A stretch of DNA of 27,539 bases from Bacteroidaceae bacterium (GTDB lineage: Bacteria; Bacteroidota; Bacteroidia; Bacteroidales; Bacteroidaceae). Shown here in pieces: positions 16,058 to 24,266 of this stretch; position 1 is the first letter of the stretch, and each line of letters opens with the position of its first letter. The notes under the pieces were generated by a model. That model was not told the DNA's origin. It did not search any database and was given only the letters and a program-made list of their open reading frames with translations. A program made the translations under genes and the position numbers. The stretch spans positions 1-27,539 of the forward strand of contig JAUUPT010000049.1 in assembly GCA_030843315.1 (NCBI GenBank), read 5' to 3'.

Positions 16058-16189
16058 AGTCCCGCCGTAGCATAACGTTCTTCACCTCGCAGCGTAACGA
16101 CCTTCACCCCGTAGTGTAACTCCTTTTACCTACCGTGGTAAAAGCTTTTACACACCGAGGTAAATGCTTTTACATTGCGTTATAAAAGA
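16058..16189. repeat. Degenerate 22-base tandem repeat array, about six units
   Basis: Units begin at 16058, 16080, 16102, 16124, 16146 and 16168, each exactly 22 bases. The last three read TTTTACCTACCGTGGTAAAA, TTTTACACACCGAGGTAAAT and TTTTACATTGCGTTATAAAA plus two bases. Earlier units drift to CTTCACCTCGCAGCGTAACG. Units are partly self-complementary, and the junction at 16138-16151 is the perfect palindrome GTAAAAGCTTTTAC. A period of 22 is not a multiple of three, so this is not a coding repeat, and there are no unique spacers as in CRISPR. It fills much of the 448-base space between ppx and ileS; apart from the ileS promoter and a small stem at 16265-16280 (GCAATT/AATTGC) I see nothing else there. 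Confidence 0.72.
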
Positions 16190-16304
16190 CGGTAAACACA
16201 ATACATTGATAGATAGCGAAGTATATGCTGCCGGCAAGGCGTCCTATTTAGTATTGAGACATCCGCAATTAACCAATTGCTGAGACGCACTTTAAAGAAA
16301 AAGG

Positions 16305-17213
16305 TTATTGTTCGGTTTCCAGACTCTTGGCATATAGATTATCTATAATGCCATCTGCCAAACCGATTACCGGTACATGCACATACTCCGCTTTCACTAT
16401 TTCGGCAATTGTCAGGAATATCTCAGCAGCCGGAACAATTACATCCGCACGGTCAGTTTTCAGGCTGAACTGTTTCATGCGTTGTTCGGGAGTAAGCGGT
16501 CGTAACTCCTCATACAATGCTTGCAAAGAAGTAACGGGTAAGCGGAGTTTCTTCTTGTCCTTCTTGTCTGCAAGTCGGTAGAGTTTATTAATATTACCGC
16601 CCGAACCGATAATATTGATTCCCTGGAAATCGGCTGTCAGACGGGTAAGATCATCTTTCATCTGCACCCAGCTTTCCTCTTTCACGGCATTGCTCAGCAT
16701 ACGTACCGTACCGATATTATAAGAAAGAGATTGCACCAACTCACCATTGGTCAGCAAATTGATTTCCGTACTACCTCCACCTACATCTACATAAATATAA
16801 TTTCCTGTGCGGTCTTCCAGGCACTCTATGTGGTTATTATAGATCATACGGGCTTCTTCCTGCCCATCGATAACTTCGATACTGATACCTGTATCTTTCA
16901 AAATTTTTTTAATGATAGCCTTGCCGTTTTTCGCATCACGCATGGCAGAAGTGGCACAAGCCCGATAGTCAGTCACTTCATAAATCTTCATTAACTGGCG
17001 AAAAGCCTTCATCAATCTACGCAGTTTAATGGTCTTCACCTCAGAGACTTCTCCCAAAGAGAACACATCAAAGCCCAAACGCAACGGCACACGAAGCATC
17101 ATTGCTTTAGAAAGACTTTTATTCACCAGATTCTCATCATCCTTGACATTCTTTATCAACAGCCGCACAGCATTGGAGCCGATGTCAATAGCAGCATAAC
17201 ACCTATTATTCAT
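16305..17213 (-). CDS. ppx: Ppx/GppA phosphatase family protein (exopolyphosphatase)
   Basis: The 302-residue protein has the ASKHA-type nucleotide/phosphate fold. YAAIDIGSNAVRLLI at 6-20 is the first phosphate loop, ACATSAMRDAKNG is at 85-97, and IDGQEEARMIY at 115-125 carries the catalytic Glu. YVDVGGGSTEI at 141-151 is the second loop, and IIGSGGNINKL follows near 200. It lacks the C-terminal HD-like helical domain of long enzymes, so it is a two-domain form like those of many anaerobes. The reaction is release of phosphate from polyphosphate chains, or of the gamma-beta phosphate of pppGpp. Its ATG overlaps the ppk1 stop by 4 bases, which supports the polyphosphate role. Confidence 0.92.
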   Translation of the reverse strand: MNNRCYAAIDIGSNAVRLLIKNVKDDENLVNKSLSKAMMLRVPLRLGFDVFSLGEVSEVKTIKLRRLMKAFRQLMKIYEVTDYRACATSAMRDAKNGKAIIKKILKDTGISIEVIDGQEEARMIYNNHIECLEDRTGNYIYVDVGGGSTEINLLTNGELVQSLSYNIGTVRMLSNAVKEESWVQMKDDLTRLTADFQGINIIGSGGNINKLYRLADKKDKKKLRLPVTSLQALYEELRPLTPEQRMKQFSLKTDRADVIVPAAEIFLTIAEIVKAEYVHVPVIGLADGIIDNLYAKSLETEQ

Positions 17214-19258
17214 AATTTATAACTCTTATACAATTCTTCCTGTGACCGGAATGGTATTTCACTATCCGTTGTCCAGGGCAAGTTCTCCCCACTCCCGTCT
17301 ACGATACTTCCCTGGCAATTATCCCGAAGGCCAAAGTCGATAACCTTCCGTAAATCAGCCTTAATTTCAGGGTCGTAGACAGGTGTAATCACCTCTACAC
17401 GATTATCCAGATTACGCGGCATCCAGTCTGCCGAACCGATGAAGGTTTTGTCTTCTCCACCTGCGGCAAATATAAAGATGCGTGAATGTTCCAAATAGCG
17501 GTCTATGAGGCCGTTGATGCGTATCGTATCGCTCAAGCCGGGAATACCGGTCATCAGAGAGCAATTACCACGCACCAGCAAATCAATAGGTACACCGTTG
17601 GCAGATGCTTCGTAAAGCTTCTTCACCATTGTTGCATCCGTTATGTGGTTTATCTTGATGCGGATATAAGCCACTTTACCCATCTGCTTATTCTTTATTT
17701 CGTCATTAATCAATTTGATGAACTTCTGTTTCATCTCATTGGGCGAAACCAGCAGTTCCTTGAAACGGACGGGCGAATATGGTTTTTCGATAAATGTAAA
17801 GACCAGATTGACGTCGGATACTACATTGCGGGCAGCAGTCATCAACATATAGTCGGTGTACATGCGGGCATTGCCTTCGTGAAAGTTTCCCGTGCTGATA
17901 CAAGCAATATCATTTCCTGTCTTCATGCTGATATGCGTAATTTTGGAGTGCACCTTCAAGCCTTCTACCCCAAAGATTACCTGAATACCTGCATCCTGCA
18001 TCTTCTTTGACCAGCCGATATTGGATGCTTCATCAAAGCGTGCCAACAGTTCGATAACCACCGTCACCTTCTTCCCGTTGCGTGCCGCACCAATCAGTGC
18101 CTTCACCACTTTGGAATCTTTGGCAAGGCGGTAGAGCGTAGTTTTTATGGCCTTCACCTCTTTGCTCACGGCCGCCTCTTGCAATACGCGGATATAATAA
18201 TCGAAACTATGATAAGGAACATGAATAAAGCGATCGCCCTTCTGTATCAATTTCAACAGACTCTCGCTATCATTCAGTTCGGGCTTTATAACAGGCTCCC
18301 ACACGGGATACTTCAGGTCTTTGCGACCGCAGTCGGGGAATGACATCAAGTCCTTGTGATTATGATAACGTCCGCCACCCAATACTGTATCCAGTTTATC
18401 CAGGCTTAACTTGGCCATAACACGCCTCAGTAAATCCTTCGGCATCTTGTCATCGTAGATCACCCGAAGGGCATCTCCTTTCTTGCGGCTCTTCACCCCT
18501 TTGGAAATCTTTTGCAACGTGCCGTTACGCAGGTCATTGTCTATTTCCATCTCCGCATCCTTTGTGAATTTAAAGGCATGAGCCTCATAACTCAGATAAT
18601 TGAGACCGGAGAAAATCATCGGCAGGCAATAACGTATCACATCATCCAGATACATCAGAAAGCTCTTTCCCTCTTTATCCGGCAGACGTACGAAACGCCC
18701 GCACTCGGCAACCGGAAGCGCTATCAATGCATAGTCGAAACTTTTTCTGCCAAGAGCCTGCATCTTGATGCCCAAATAAATATTCTCATCCGTCTCATCA
18801 GTCAGCTGTTTGACGGCCGACAACCATACGGGGCTGACGAAACCGCTCAATTTCTGGCGATAGAACTCGCAGATAAACGATTGCTGCTCTTCATCCAATT
18901 CATCTTCTTTCAGCAGGTGGATATTCTCTTCTCTTAGCTGCCGGTTCGTTTCATGAATGGCATGCTCATATTCTTTGGAATACTTGTTATTCAGTTTGTT
19001 AATCTGCTTTATCAGATGCTTGGCACGCTCCCGCTCCATGCGCAGACTTCTGTCTTCACACTCGGCAATACGGTTGAGCGTAGCCATACGGACACGGAAG
19101 AATTCATCCAGATTATTTGAGTATATGCCGAGAAAGCTCAGCCTTTCCAATAAAGGAACATGTGTTTTTGTCGCTTCTTGTAAAATGCGATGGTTAAAGT
19201 ACATCCAACTTAAATCACGATCAACGTATGCTTCTGATACAACTTTTTTATTAATCAT
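17210..19258 (-). CDS. ppk1: Polyphosphate kinase 1
   Basis: The 682-residue enzyme makes polyphosphate from ATP, reversibly. The domains follow the family order: N-domain (YVDRDLSWMYFNHRILQEA, with SNNLDEFFRVRMA), head domain, and two phospholipase-D-like catalytic domains. The first catalytic domain contains the autophosphorylated His in KVHSKITHISMK (His 437). The second contains the other catalytic His in LEHSRIFIFAAGGEDKTFIG and the GSADWMPRNLDNRVE motif. Length is normal for the family. It shares a 4-base ATGA overlap with ppx downstream. It lies 42 bases after the glycosyltransferase gene, with -7-like elements in between (19282-19289 and 19304-19311), so it may be both read through and separately started. 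Confidence 0.96.
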   Translation of the reverse strand: MINKKVVSEAYVDRDLSWMYFNHRILQEATKTHVPLLERLSFLGIYSNNLDEFFRVRMATLNRIAECEDRSLRMERERAKHLIKQINKLNNKYSKEYEHAIHETNRQLREENIHLLKEDELDEEQQSFICEFYRQKLSGFVSPVWLSAVKQLTDETDENIYLGIKMQALGRKSFDYALIALPVAECGRFVRLPDKEGKSFLMYLDDVIRYCLPMIFSGLNYLSYEAHAFKFTKDAEMEIDNDLRNGTLQKISKGVKSRKKGDALRVIYDDKMPKDLLRRVMAKLSLDKLDTVLGGGRYHNHKDLMSFPDCGRKDLKYPVWEPVIKPELNDSESLLKLIQKGDRFIHVPYHSFDYYIRVLQEAAVSKEVKAIKTTLYRLAKDSKVVKALIGAARNGKKVTVVIELLARFDEASNIGWSKKMQDAGIQVIFGVEGLKVHSKITHISMKTGNDIACISTGNFHEGNARMYTDYMLMTAARNVVSDVNLVFTFIEKPYSPVRFKELLVSPNEMKQKFIKLINDEIKNKQMGKVAYIRIKINHITDATMVKKLYEASANGVPIDLLVRGNCSLMTGIPGLSDTIRINGLIDRYLEHSRIFIFAAGGEDKTFIGSADWMPRNLDNRVEVITPVYDPEIKADLRKVIDFGLRDNCQGSIVDGSGENLPWTTDSEIPFRSQEELYKSYKL

Positions 19259-19281
19259 CTTATCTTCCTAAAATTTGCTGG

Positions 19282-19289
19282 CAAAAGTA
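19282..19289 (-). promoter_or_regulatory. -7-like box upstream of ppk1
   Basis: TACTTTTG on the minus strand matches TAnnTTTG, 24 bases before ATG 19258. A second match, TAACTTTG, lies at 19304-19311 over the stop codon of the upstream gene. A -33 box is not clear for either. If real, polyphosphate genes could be expressed separately from the two genes in front. Confidence 0.38.
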
Positions 19290-19300
19290 AGTAACAGGTG

Positions 19301-20440
19301 CTACAAAGTTATGTCAGACATATCACAATACGGATACGGAAAAGCAGGAGACGGATAATGTGACAAAGACATCCCATTCTCTATATGCCGCAGGATGCGC
19401 CAATCGCAACTACGCACCCAATAACGGAAGGAAGTATCCGGACGATAATCCTCAGAAAACTCCAGCAAATGCTCCAGGTCAAAACTATCGGAAACGATGC
19501 CTGCACCCGTACGGGCAGCATCATAAGCATTGCAATCTTGCTCTATGTGGGCAGGAACCATCAGTAGAGGTTTGCCCAGGTACATAGCTTCACAAACAGA
19601 CTCGAACCCGGCTGTGGTGGCATAGGCCTTGCAACCTGCCATATATCGTAAAAACTTAACGTCATCAATCTGATGGAAACTCAAAGTGTCATCAATCTGA
19701 CAAACTTCTTCTTCACCCCGCTTATCCCAAAAGAAGTGAAGGGGAACTTCGGGATGCGCTCTATGCCAATCGCGAACACTCTCCCCAAAGCCGGAGTTTA
19801 CCATATATCCATGAAGGTAATCACCTTCGGTTCCTTCGCACGAAAGAACATCTCTCCGCAACAAGGGCGGAACAACATGAATATGTTCTTCTTCATCATC
19901 ATCCATCTCGCGAAACGAGAGAGCCAGTTTTTGTTGTGCTCCCAGGCAAGTGAGGCGGGTAAAGAAGCGCAGCAGCCACAAGTTGACTCCGTTCTTATCG
20001 GGAAATTCAAAATCACGATGCAAGAAGAGATATTGATGGCCGATACTGATTTGCGGTACGGAAGGACGGAAAAGCAGATAAGTCAATCCCGTAAGCAATT
20101 CGTAGAAATTGATGACAAGGTCGGCACCACTTTCTTCTATGCGGCGATGTATGTAGTTTATACTTTTTATATAGGTAGGTAGTTTTACGGTATTATATGC
20201 CACGCTGCGCGACAGACTGACCCGCTTGTTGGCAGGTGTCGGCAAGAAATTAGGACTGAGAAAGCGCTTTACCGGAGCCTGGATGCTACGATTAAAGAAA
20301 CCGGGCAAACGGCGTGAGTTGCTCTTTCCCACCAGTACTTCCACAACCTCGTGGCCATTGCGACGCAGCAGCTCTTCCATAGTAATGGCTTGCGTCAGGT
20401 GTCCCCGGCCTTCTCCTTGAACAATAAAAAGAACTTTCAT
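19301..20440 (-). CDS. MurG-like (GT-B fold) glycosyltransferase of unknown substrate
   Basis: The 379-residue protein opens with MKVLFIVQGEGRGHLTQA, the glycine-rich loop typical of MurG/GT28-type enzymes. The C-terminal domain has the nucleotide-sugar motif TAGFESVCEAMYLGKP at 276-291 and HIEQDCNA at 298-305, again MurG-like. No membrane segment is evident; a basic and aromatic stretch, FFNRSIQAPVKRFLSPNF (48-65), may touch the membrane. The acceptor cannot be told from sequence; a lipid is plausible because of the metallophosphoesterase 25 bases upstream. Many Bacteroidota proteins of this type are listed only as glycosyltransferase family protein. Confidence 0.82.
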   Translation of the reverse strand: MKVLFIVQGEGRGHLTQAITMEELLRRNGHEVVEVLVGKSNSRRLPGFFNRSIQAPVKRFLSPNFLPTPANKRVSLSRSVAYNTVKLPTYIKSINYIHRRIEESGADLVINFYELLTGLTYLLFRPSVPQISIGHQYLFLHRDFEFPDKNGVNLWLLRFFTRLTCLGAQQKLALSFREMDDDEEEHIHVVPPLLRRDVLSCEGTEGDYLHGYMVNSGFGESVRDWHRAHPEVPLHFFWDKRGEEEVCQIDDTLSFHQIDDVKFLRYMAGCKAYATTAGFESVCEAMYLGKPLLMVPAHIEQDCNAYDAARTGAGIVSDSFDLEHLLEFSEDYRPDTSFRYWVRSCDWRILRHIENGMSLSHYPSPAFPYPYCDMSDITL

Positions 20441-20465
20441 GACTTAGTAAGTTATAATTTATAAT

Positions 20466-21254
20466 TTATGAAGCTGCCGGAACCTTTTCATCCTGCTCGT
20501 CCGCCTGCACTTCATTGTAGTAGATAATATCCCAGTTGCCATTTTCATCCTCTGTCAAAGCAGAAAGTGTTTCTACCCAATCACCCGAATTCAGATAATG
20601 AATATCGTCATAAAAAGCATTGGCAGGATGGTGGATATGTCCGCAGATTACCCCGTCGCACTTGCGTGCCCGTGCAAACTTCACCAATTCTTTTTCAAAG
20701 TCTGAGATATAGGAAACAGCCGACTTTACTTTTTGTTTGACCGCCTGGGACAAAGAATAATAAGGCAACCCATGTCGTACACGGTAGTTATTGTAAATGC
20801 TATTCACCCACAACAAGAAATCATAGCCTACCCCGCCCAACTGTGCCAACCACTTAATCTTTGTAGTCACCGTATCGAATATATCTCCATGCGTCACGTA
20901 GTAACGTTTGCCACAGCTTTCGTGGATGAATTCTTTCACTATTTTGATATTATAGAATTCTATGGGCGCAAGGCTGTCCAAGAAATCATCATGGTTTCCG
21001 CGAACATAAATCACTTCCGTGCCGTGTTTCTCCATCATTTTCATGATGACTTTAAAGAAATCCGTATGTTTTGCCTGCCATTTGCGGGTACCGCCTCTCT
21101 TCAAAGCCCACCCGTCAATGATATCACCATTCAGTATCAGTCGACTGCAATTTACGGACTTCAGAAAATGGCTGACCTCTACTGTCTTAGAATTTGATGT
21201 GCCTAAATGAATATCAGATAGCACAATCGTAGAATAAAAAGTACGTAAGCGCAT
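20466..21254 (-). CDS. LpxH-like metallophosphoesterase (UDP-2,3-diacylglucosamine diphosphatase family)
   Basis: The 262-residue calcineurin-like phosphoesterase has all metal-binding motifs in order: LSDIHLG (Asp 14, His 16), LNGDIIDGW (Asp 44), RGNHDD at 85-90, VTHGD (His 122) and CGHIHHP at 204-210. The cap region KRGGTRKWQAKHTDFFK and the order of motifs place it in the LpxH family, which cleaves the pyrophosphate of UDP-diacylglucosamine in lipid A synthesis. Several LpxH-like paralogues occur in Bacteroidota, so I do not claim it is the essential lipid A enzyme. It is the first gene of the unit with the MurG-like glycosyltransferase, ppk1 and ppx. Confidence 0.87.
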   Translation of the reverse strand: MRLRTFYSTIVLSDIHLGTSNSKTVEVSHFLKSVNCSRLILNGDIIDGWALKRGGTRKWQAKHTDFFKVIMKMMEKHGTEVIYVRGNHDDFLDSLAPIEFYNIKIVKEFIHESCGKRYYVTHGDIFDTVTTKIKWLAQLGGVGYDFLLWVNSIYNNYRVRHGLPYYSLSQAVKQKVKSAVSYISDFEKELVKFARARKCDGVICGHIHHPANAFYDDIHYLNSGDWVETLSALTEDENGNWDIIYYNEVQADEQDEKVPAAS

Positions 21255-21317
21255 AGCATTGCATTTTTAGTTGTTGCAAATGTCACGTTTTTGTGTTACA
21301 GATAAGTGTAAAGAATA

Positions 21318-21379
21318 TGACAATTCGGTTATATTCCCCCACTCGTTTTGCCCTAAACACCCCTGTAACCAAATTGTCA
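21318..21379. promoter_or_regulatory. Near-perfect inverted repeat between divergent envelope-gene units
   Basis: TGACAATTCGGTTA (21318-21331) and TAACCAAATTGTCA (21366-21379) are inverted repeats with 13 of 14 positions complementary, separated by 34 bases. The pair sits centrally in the 181-base region between the LpxH-like gene (minus) and the GT4 gene (plus), where a shared operator would be expected. An RNA stem is also possible. Downstream of it, TACTTTG at 21414-21420 is a shortened -7-like element for the GT4 gene. Confidence 0.5.
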
Positions 21380-21435
21380 CACCATAGTAACCGCCCCGAT
21401 ACATGAAAGCTGCTACTTTGCGAAAAAATAGAAAT

Positions 21436-22614
21436 ATGATAGGACTTTTCAATGACTGCTTCCCGCCCATCATGGATGGAGTATCAGTAACGACCAGCAA
21501 CTATGCATATTGGCTCAACCGGAAACGAGGGGATGTCTGCGTTGTTACTCCACAAGCACCAGCCGCAACAGACGACAATGGCTACCCGGTATATCGTTAT
21601 CTCTCCTTGCCCATCCCTATGCGAAAGCCCTACCGGCTTGGATTTCCACGCATCGACTGGCCCTTTCATAAGCAGATCAGCAAGATTCCGTTTGAGTTGG
21701 TACATGCACACTGCCCGTTTTCATCCGGGGCAATAGCACGCAACATAGCGCGCAGTAACGGCATTCCGATGATTGCCACTTTTCATTCGAAGTACCGTTC
21801 CGACTTTGAGCGCATCATCCCCAACCGATATATGATAGATCACCTGATACGCAACATCGTAGCCTTCTATGAGCAGGCCGATGAAGTATGGATTCCGCAG
21901 GCGTCGGTAGAGGACACCTTGCGCGAATACGGCTACAGAGGCAAAGTAGAAGTGGTAGACAATGGAAACGATTTTTCCGGCACCCCCTACTCCATCCACC
22001 TGAAAGCCGAAGCCAAGCAAAGGCTGGGACTGACACCAGACATACCTTTGCTGCTTTTCGTAGGGCAACACATTTGGGAGAAGAATGTCGGCTTCCTGCT
22101 CCATGCACTGGCACGGATGAAGGAAATACCTTTCAGGATGATTTTCGTAGGTACCGGATATGCAGCCGAAGAGATGAAGCAATTGGCAGATAAGTTAGGA
22201 TTGACGACATCCACTGCCGGTGATGCACGGCCCCCCAAAGTTTCATTTGCAGGTGTCATCAGCCAGCGGGAGGTCTTGAAACAGTACTATCTTGCAGCAG
22301 ACTTATTCTTGTTCCCATCCCTCTATGACAATGCACCGCTGGTGGTGCGCGAAGCCGCCGCCCTGCACACTCCCTCCATCCTACTGCAAGGCTCCACCGC
22401 TGCCGAAATTGTTTCGGACGGCATCAACGGTTTCCTGTCCACAGCCAACGAGGAGATCTATGCAAATAAAATTACCGGGCTCCTGGCCCGCCCACAACTG
22501 ATAGAGAGTGCAGGCGCCTGCGCTGCGCAAAGCTTGGCACGCTCGTGGGGAGACATTGCCGAAGAAGTGAACGACCGATACAACCACCTGATACAGCGCC
22601 ACCACCCGAACTGA
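21436..22614 (+). CDS. GT4-family glycosyltransferase
   Basis: The 392-residue GT-B enzyme begins with MIGLFNDCFPPIMDGVSVTT, the usual N-terminus of glycolipid-forming GT4 enzymes (compare IGxFxDxxxPxxxGVxxS in diacylglycerol glucosyltransferases). VHAHCPFSSG and IATFHSKYRSDF follow, then LLFVGQHIWEKNVGFLLHAL at the start of the second domain. The donor-binding part is FPSLYDNAPLVVREAAALHTP, near residue 306, with a retained Glu. Such enzymes use UDP- or GDP-sugars at the inner membrane face. I chose ATG 21436 over 21403 because a -7-like element lies at 21414-21420 and homology starts at MIGLF. A YbhN-like membrane protein gene follows after 7 bases. Confidence 0.87.
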   Translation: MIGLFNDCFPPIMDGVSVTTSNYAYWLNRKRGDVCVVTPQAPAATDDNGYPVYRYLSLPIPMRKPYRLGFPRIDWPFHKQISKIPFELVHAHCPFSSGAIARNIARSNGIPMIATFHSKYRSDFERIIPNRYMIDHLIRNIVAFYEQADEVWIPQASVEDTLREYGYRGKVEVVDNGNDFSGTPYSIHLKAEAKQRLGLTPDIPLLLFVGQHIWEKNVGFLLHALARMKEIPFRMIFVGTGYAAEEMKQLADKLGLTTSTAGDARPPKVSFAGVISQREVLKQYYLAADLFLFPSLYDNAPLVVREAAALHTPSILLQGSTAAEIVSDGINGFLSTANEEIYANKITGLLARPQLIESAGACAAQSLARSWGDIAEEVNDRYNHLIQRHHPN

Positions 22615-22621
22615 AGTATCC

Positions 22622-23623
22622 ATGAACAAGAAACATATTATCCTGGCAGTGCTGCTCGGGCTTTCTGTCATTGCCTACCTTTTTTATAAAGACTTCGACC
22701 TGCATACCTTTTCCGACCTGCGCTTCAGCAAGCAGATGATATGCGGCATTCTGCTGGCACTGCTTTGCTTCGTCTGCCAGAACGCGGGAATGATGTGGCG
22801 ATACCGTCTGCTCACGGAGCGACTGCTATCCTGGCAGCAAGTGTTCCGGGTCAATGTGCTATGCGAATTTACCTCTGCCATCACGCCATCTTCCGTTGGG
22901 GGCAGCAGTCTCATCTTCTTATACCTATATAAAGAAGGTATAAACGCCGGAAAGAGTACAGCCATCATGATAGCCTCTCTTTTTTTGGACGAACTTTTCT
23001 TGTGCCTGAGCTGCATCACGGTAGTATGTTTGCTGCCTTTGGACGTATTGTTCGGGGAAGCTGCCGTCCTGACTTCCGGCATAAAATGGCTGTTCCTCCT
23101 GATTGTCGCCGCCGTTTCGCTGTGGACAGCCGTGCTCTATGTTGCACTATTTCATAGACCGCAGTGGGTAAAAGCCGTGCTTTTGACCTTTTTCTCCATG
23201 CCGTTGCTGCGGCGTTGGAAAGAAAAGATCCGCCTTGTGACAGATGAGCTCGTCATCGGCTCGCAAGAAATCAGCCACCACAAGTTCCGCTTCTGGATAA
23301 AGCCGTTTCTTGCCACAGCAGCGGCATGGTGCTTCCGCTATGCCATTGTCAATGCACTGCTTTTCGCTTTTACTTCCGGCGGCAACCAGTTGCTTGCCTT
23401 TGCCCGCCAATGGGTGCTTTGGATGATTTCCATCGCCAGCCCCACCCCAGGGGGTAGCGGATTGAGCGAATATATGTTCAAGGTCTATTATACCGACTTC
23501 CTGCCCAACGTGGGCACAACGCTGCTCGTGGCGCTGGTATGGCGCATCATCACCTATTACTCTTACCTGATAGCAGGCGTATGCATCGTGCCGCGCTGGA
23601 TCAAGGAAAAGACAATCGCCTGA
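22622..23623 (+). CDS. YbhN/LPG-synthase-TM family integral membrane protein (flippase-like)
   Basis: The 333-residue protein has about eight hydrophobic helices. It carries the two family signatures: AITPSSVGGSSLIFLYLY near 86-103 and ASPTPGGSGLSEYMF near 272-286. This is the membrane domain of lysylphosphatidylglycerol synthase (UPF0104/YbhN) without the soluble aminoacyl transferase domain. Relatives are thought to flip or handle lipids. Placed 7 bases after the GT4 gene, it probably moves or protects the glycolipid that enzyme makes (inference). The codon use is more GC-rich than in neighbouring genes, as is that of the GT4 gene, but no transfer marks are visible. Confidence 0.86.
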   Translation: MNKKHIILAVLLGLSVIAYLFYKDFDLHTFSDLRFSKQMICGILLALLCFVCQNAGMMWRYRLLTERLLSWQQVFRVNVLCEFTSAITPSSVGGSSLIFLYLYKEGINAGKSTAIMIASLFLDELFLCLSCITVVCLLPLDVLFGEAAVLTSGIKWLFLLIVAAVSLWTAVLYVALFHRPQWVKAVLLTFFSMPLLRRWKEKIRLVTDELVIGSQEISHHKFRFWIKPFLATAAAWCFRYAIVNALLFAFTSGGNQLLAFARQWVLWMISIASPTPGGSGLSEYMFKVYYTDFLPNVGTTLLVALVWRIITYYSYLIAGVCIVPRWIKEKTIA

Positions 23624-23726
23624 TAAGAACAAAAGTCACACCGGCATCGCACAGGCATGACTTCAAGAGAATTTATGGAATTAATACGTAAAAAGGATGA
23701 ATTTGTTCGTGTGTAAAATCAAAGCA

Positions 23727-23909
23727 TCAGACAAATTCTTCGACCATATACATATCGCTGACAAAATCGTCGACAACATGTTCCAGGTTCTCGCAGGCTT
23801 CATCGAGTGTATCACCGTAAGCACTGCACAACACATTATTCATAAAATAAGCGTAAAAACCACCGCCGGCTGCTGCCTCTACGGTATAGTCATTTTTGTT
23901 CAGTTTCAT
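23727..23909 (-). CDS. Orphan HicB-like small protein
   Basis: The 60-residue protein has the beta-beta-beta-alpha pattern of the HicB N-terminal domain: DYTVEAAAGGGFYAYFMN, then SAYGDTLDEACENLEHVVDDF. The GDT-x-x-E-A motif is the best link to HicB/UPF0150 proteins. It lacks the C-terminal DNA-binding part of HicB antitoxins, and no hicA toxin gene is next to it, so an antitoxin role is unproven. A very good Shine-Dalgarno site precedes it. The protein is acidic at its end (DDFVSDMYMVEEFV). Confidence 0.62.
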   Translation of the reverse strand: MKLNKNDYTVEAAAGGGFYAYFMNNVLCSAYGDTLDEACENLEHVVDDFVSDMYMVEEFV

Positions 23910-23917
23910 AATTCTAG

Positions 23918-23924
23918 CCTCCTT
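23918..23924 (-). promoter_or_regulatory. Strong Shine-Dalgarno site of the HicB-like gene
   Basis: AAGGAGG on the minus strand lies 8 bases before ATG 23909. Such strong sites are rare in Bacteroides, where most genes here show none. About 20 bases further upstream CATCTTTG resembles a -7 box with one mismatch. Confidence 0.6.
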
Positions 23925-24130
23925 ATCTTTTGATGCTGCAAAGATGGGGGAAAAGTGTTACAAGAAGGTGATAGCAAGGTTACAAAAATGATAATATATA
24001 TGAGGAAGGCACTTTGGCATTTTACTCTTCAAAACAGTAGTACACGATTTGAACTTGCATTAGTAGATACACCTTAAAGGAACTATAACCGGATTACTAA
24101 AAACTAAGACTACAGTTACTAATAATTAAT

Positions 24131-24196
24131 CGTCCGACAGTTATTTCATATTCGTCTAACAGTTGTCGGATGATAATTCAACAACTGTTGAACGAT
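24131..24196. repeat. Second 22-base-period palindromic repeat, three units
   Basis: Three 22-base units start at 24131, 24153 and 24175. Each has ACAGTT or ACAACT at the same offset: CGTCCGACAGTT, CGTCTAACAGTT, AATTCAACAACT. Units 2 and 3 also form an inverted repeat, AACAGTTGT (24158-24166) with ACAACTGTT (24181-24189). Sequence differs from the array near 16.1 kb but the period is the same. It lies in the 357-base gap between the HicB-like gene and the radical SAM gene; the rest of that gap shows nothing I can name. Confidence 0.55.
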
Positions 24197-24266
24197 AAGT
24201 AATTATCTACGGAAGAATTAGTATTTAGTACAATAGAAATAAATTCTTTCCTTTTCGAATATTAGT

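Noticed and set aside
16058..16189. CRISPR array
   Set aside because: The 22-base units adjoin each other with no unique spacers, and no cas genes are present.
17486..18010. Plus-strand frame of 174 codons antisense to ppk1
   Set aside because: It mirrors conserved ppk1 sequence, with no recognisable protein features.
23657..23716. Nineteen-codon ORF starting MTSREFMELI, faintly like a HicA N-terminus
   Set aside because: It is very short, on the strand opposite to the HicB-like gene, lacks the GSHH motif and has no ribosome site; probably chance.
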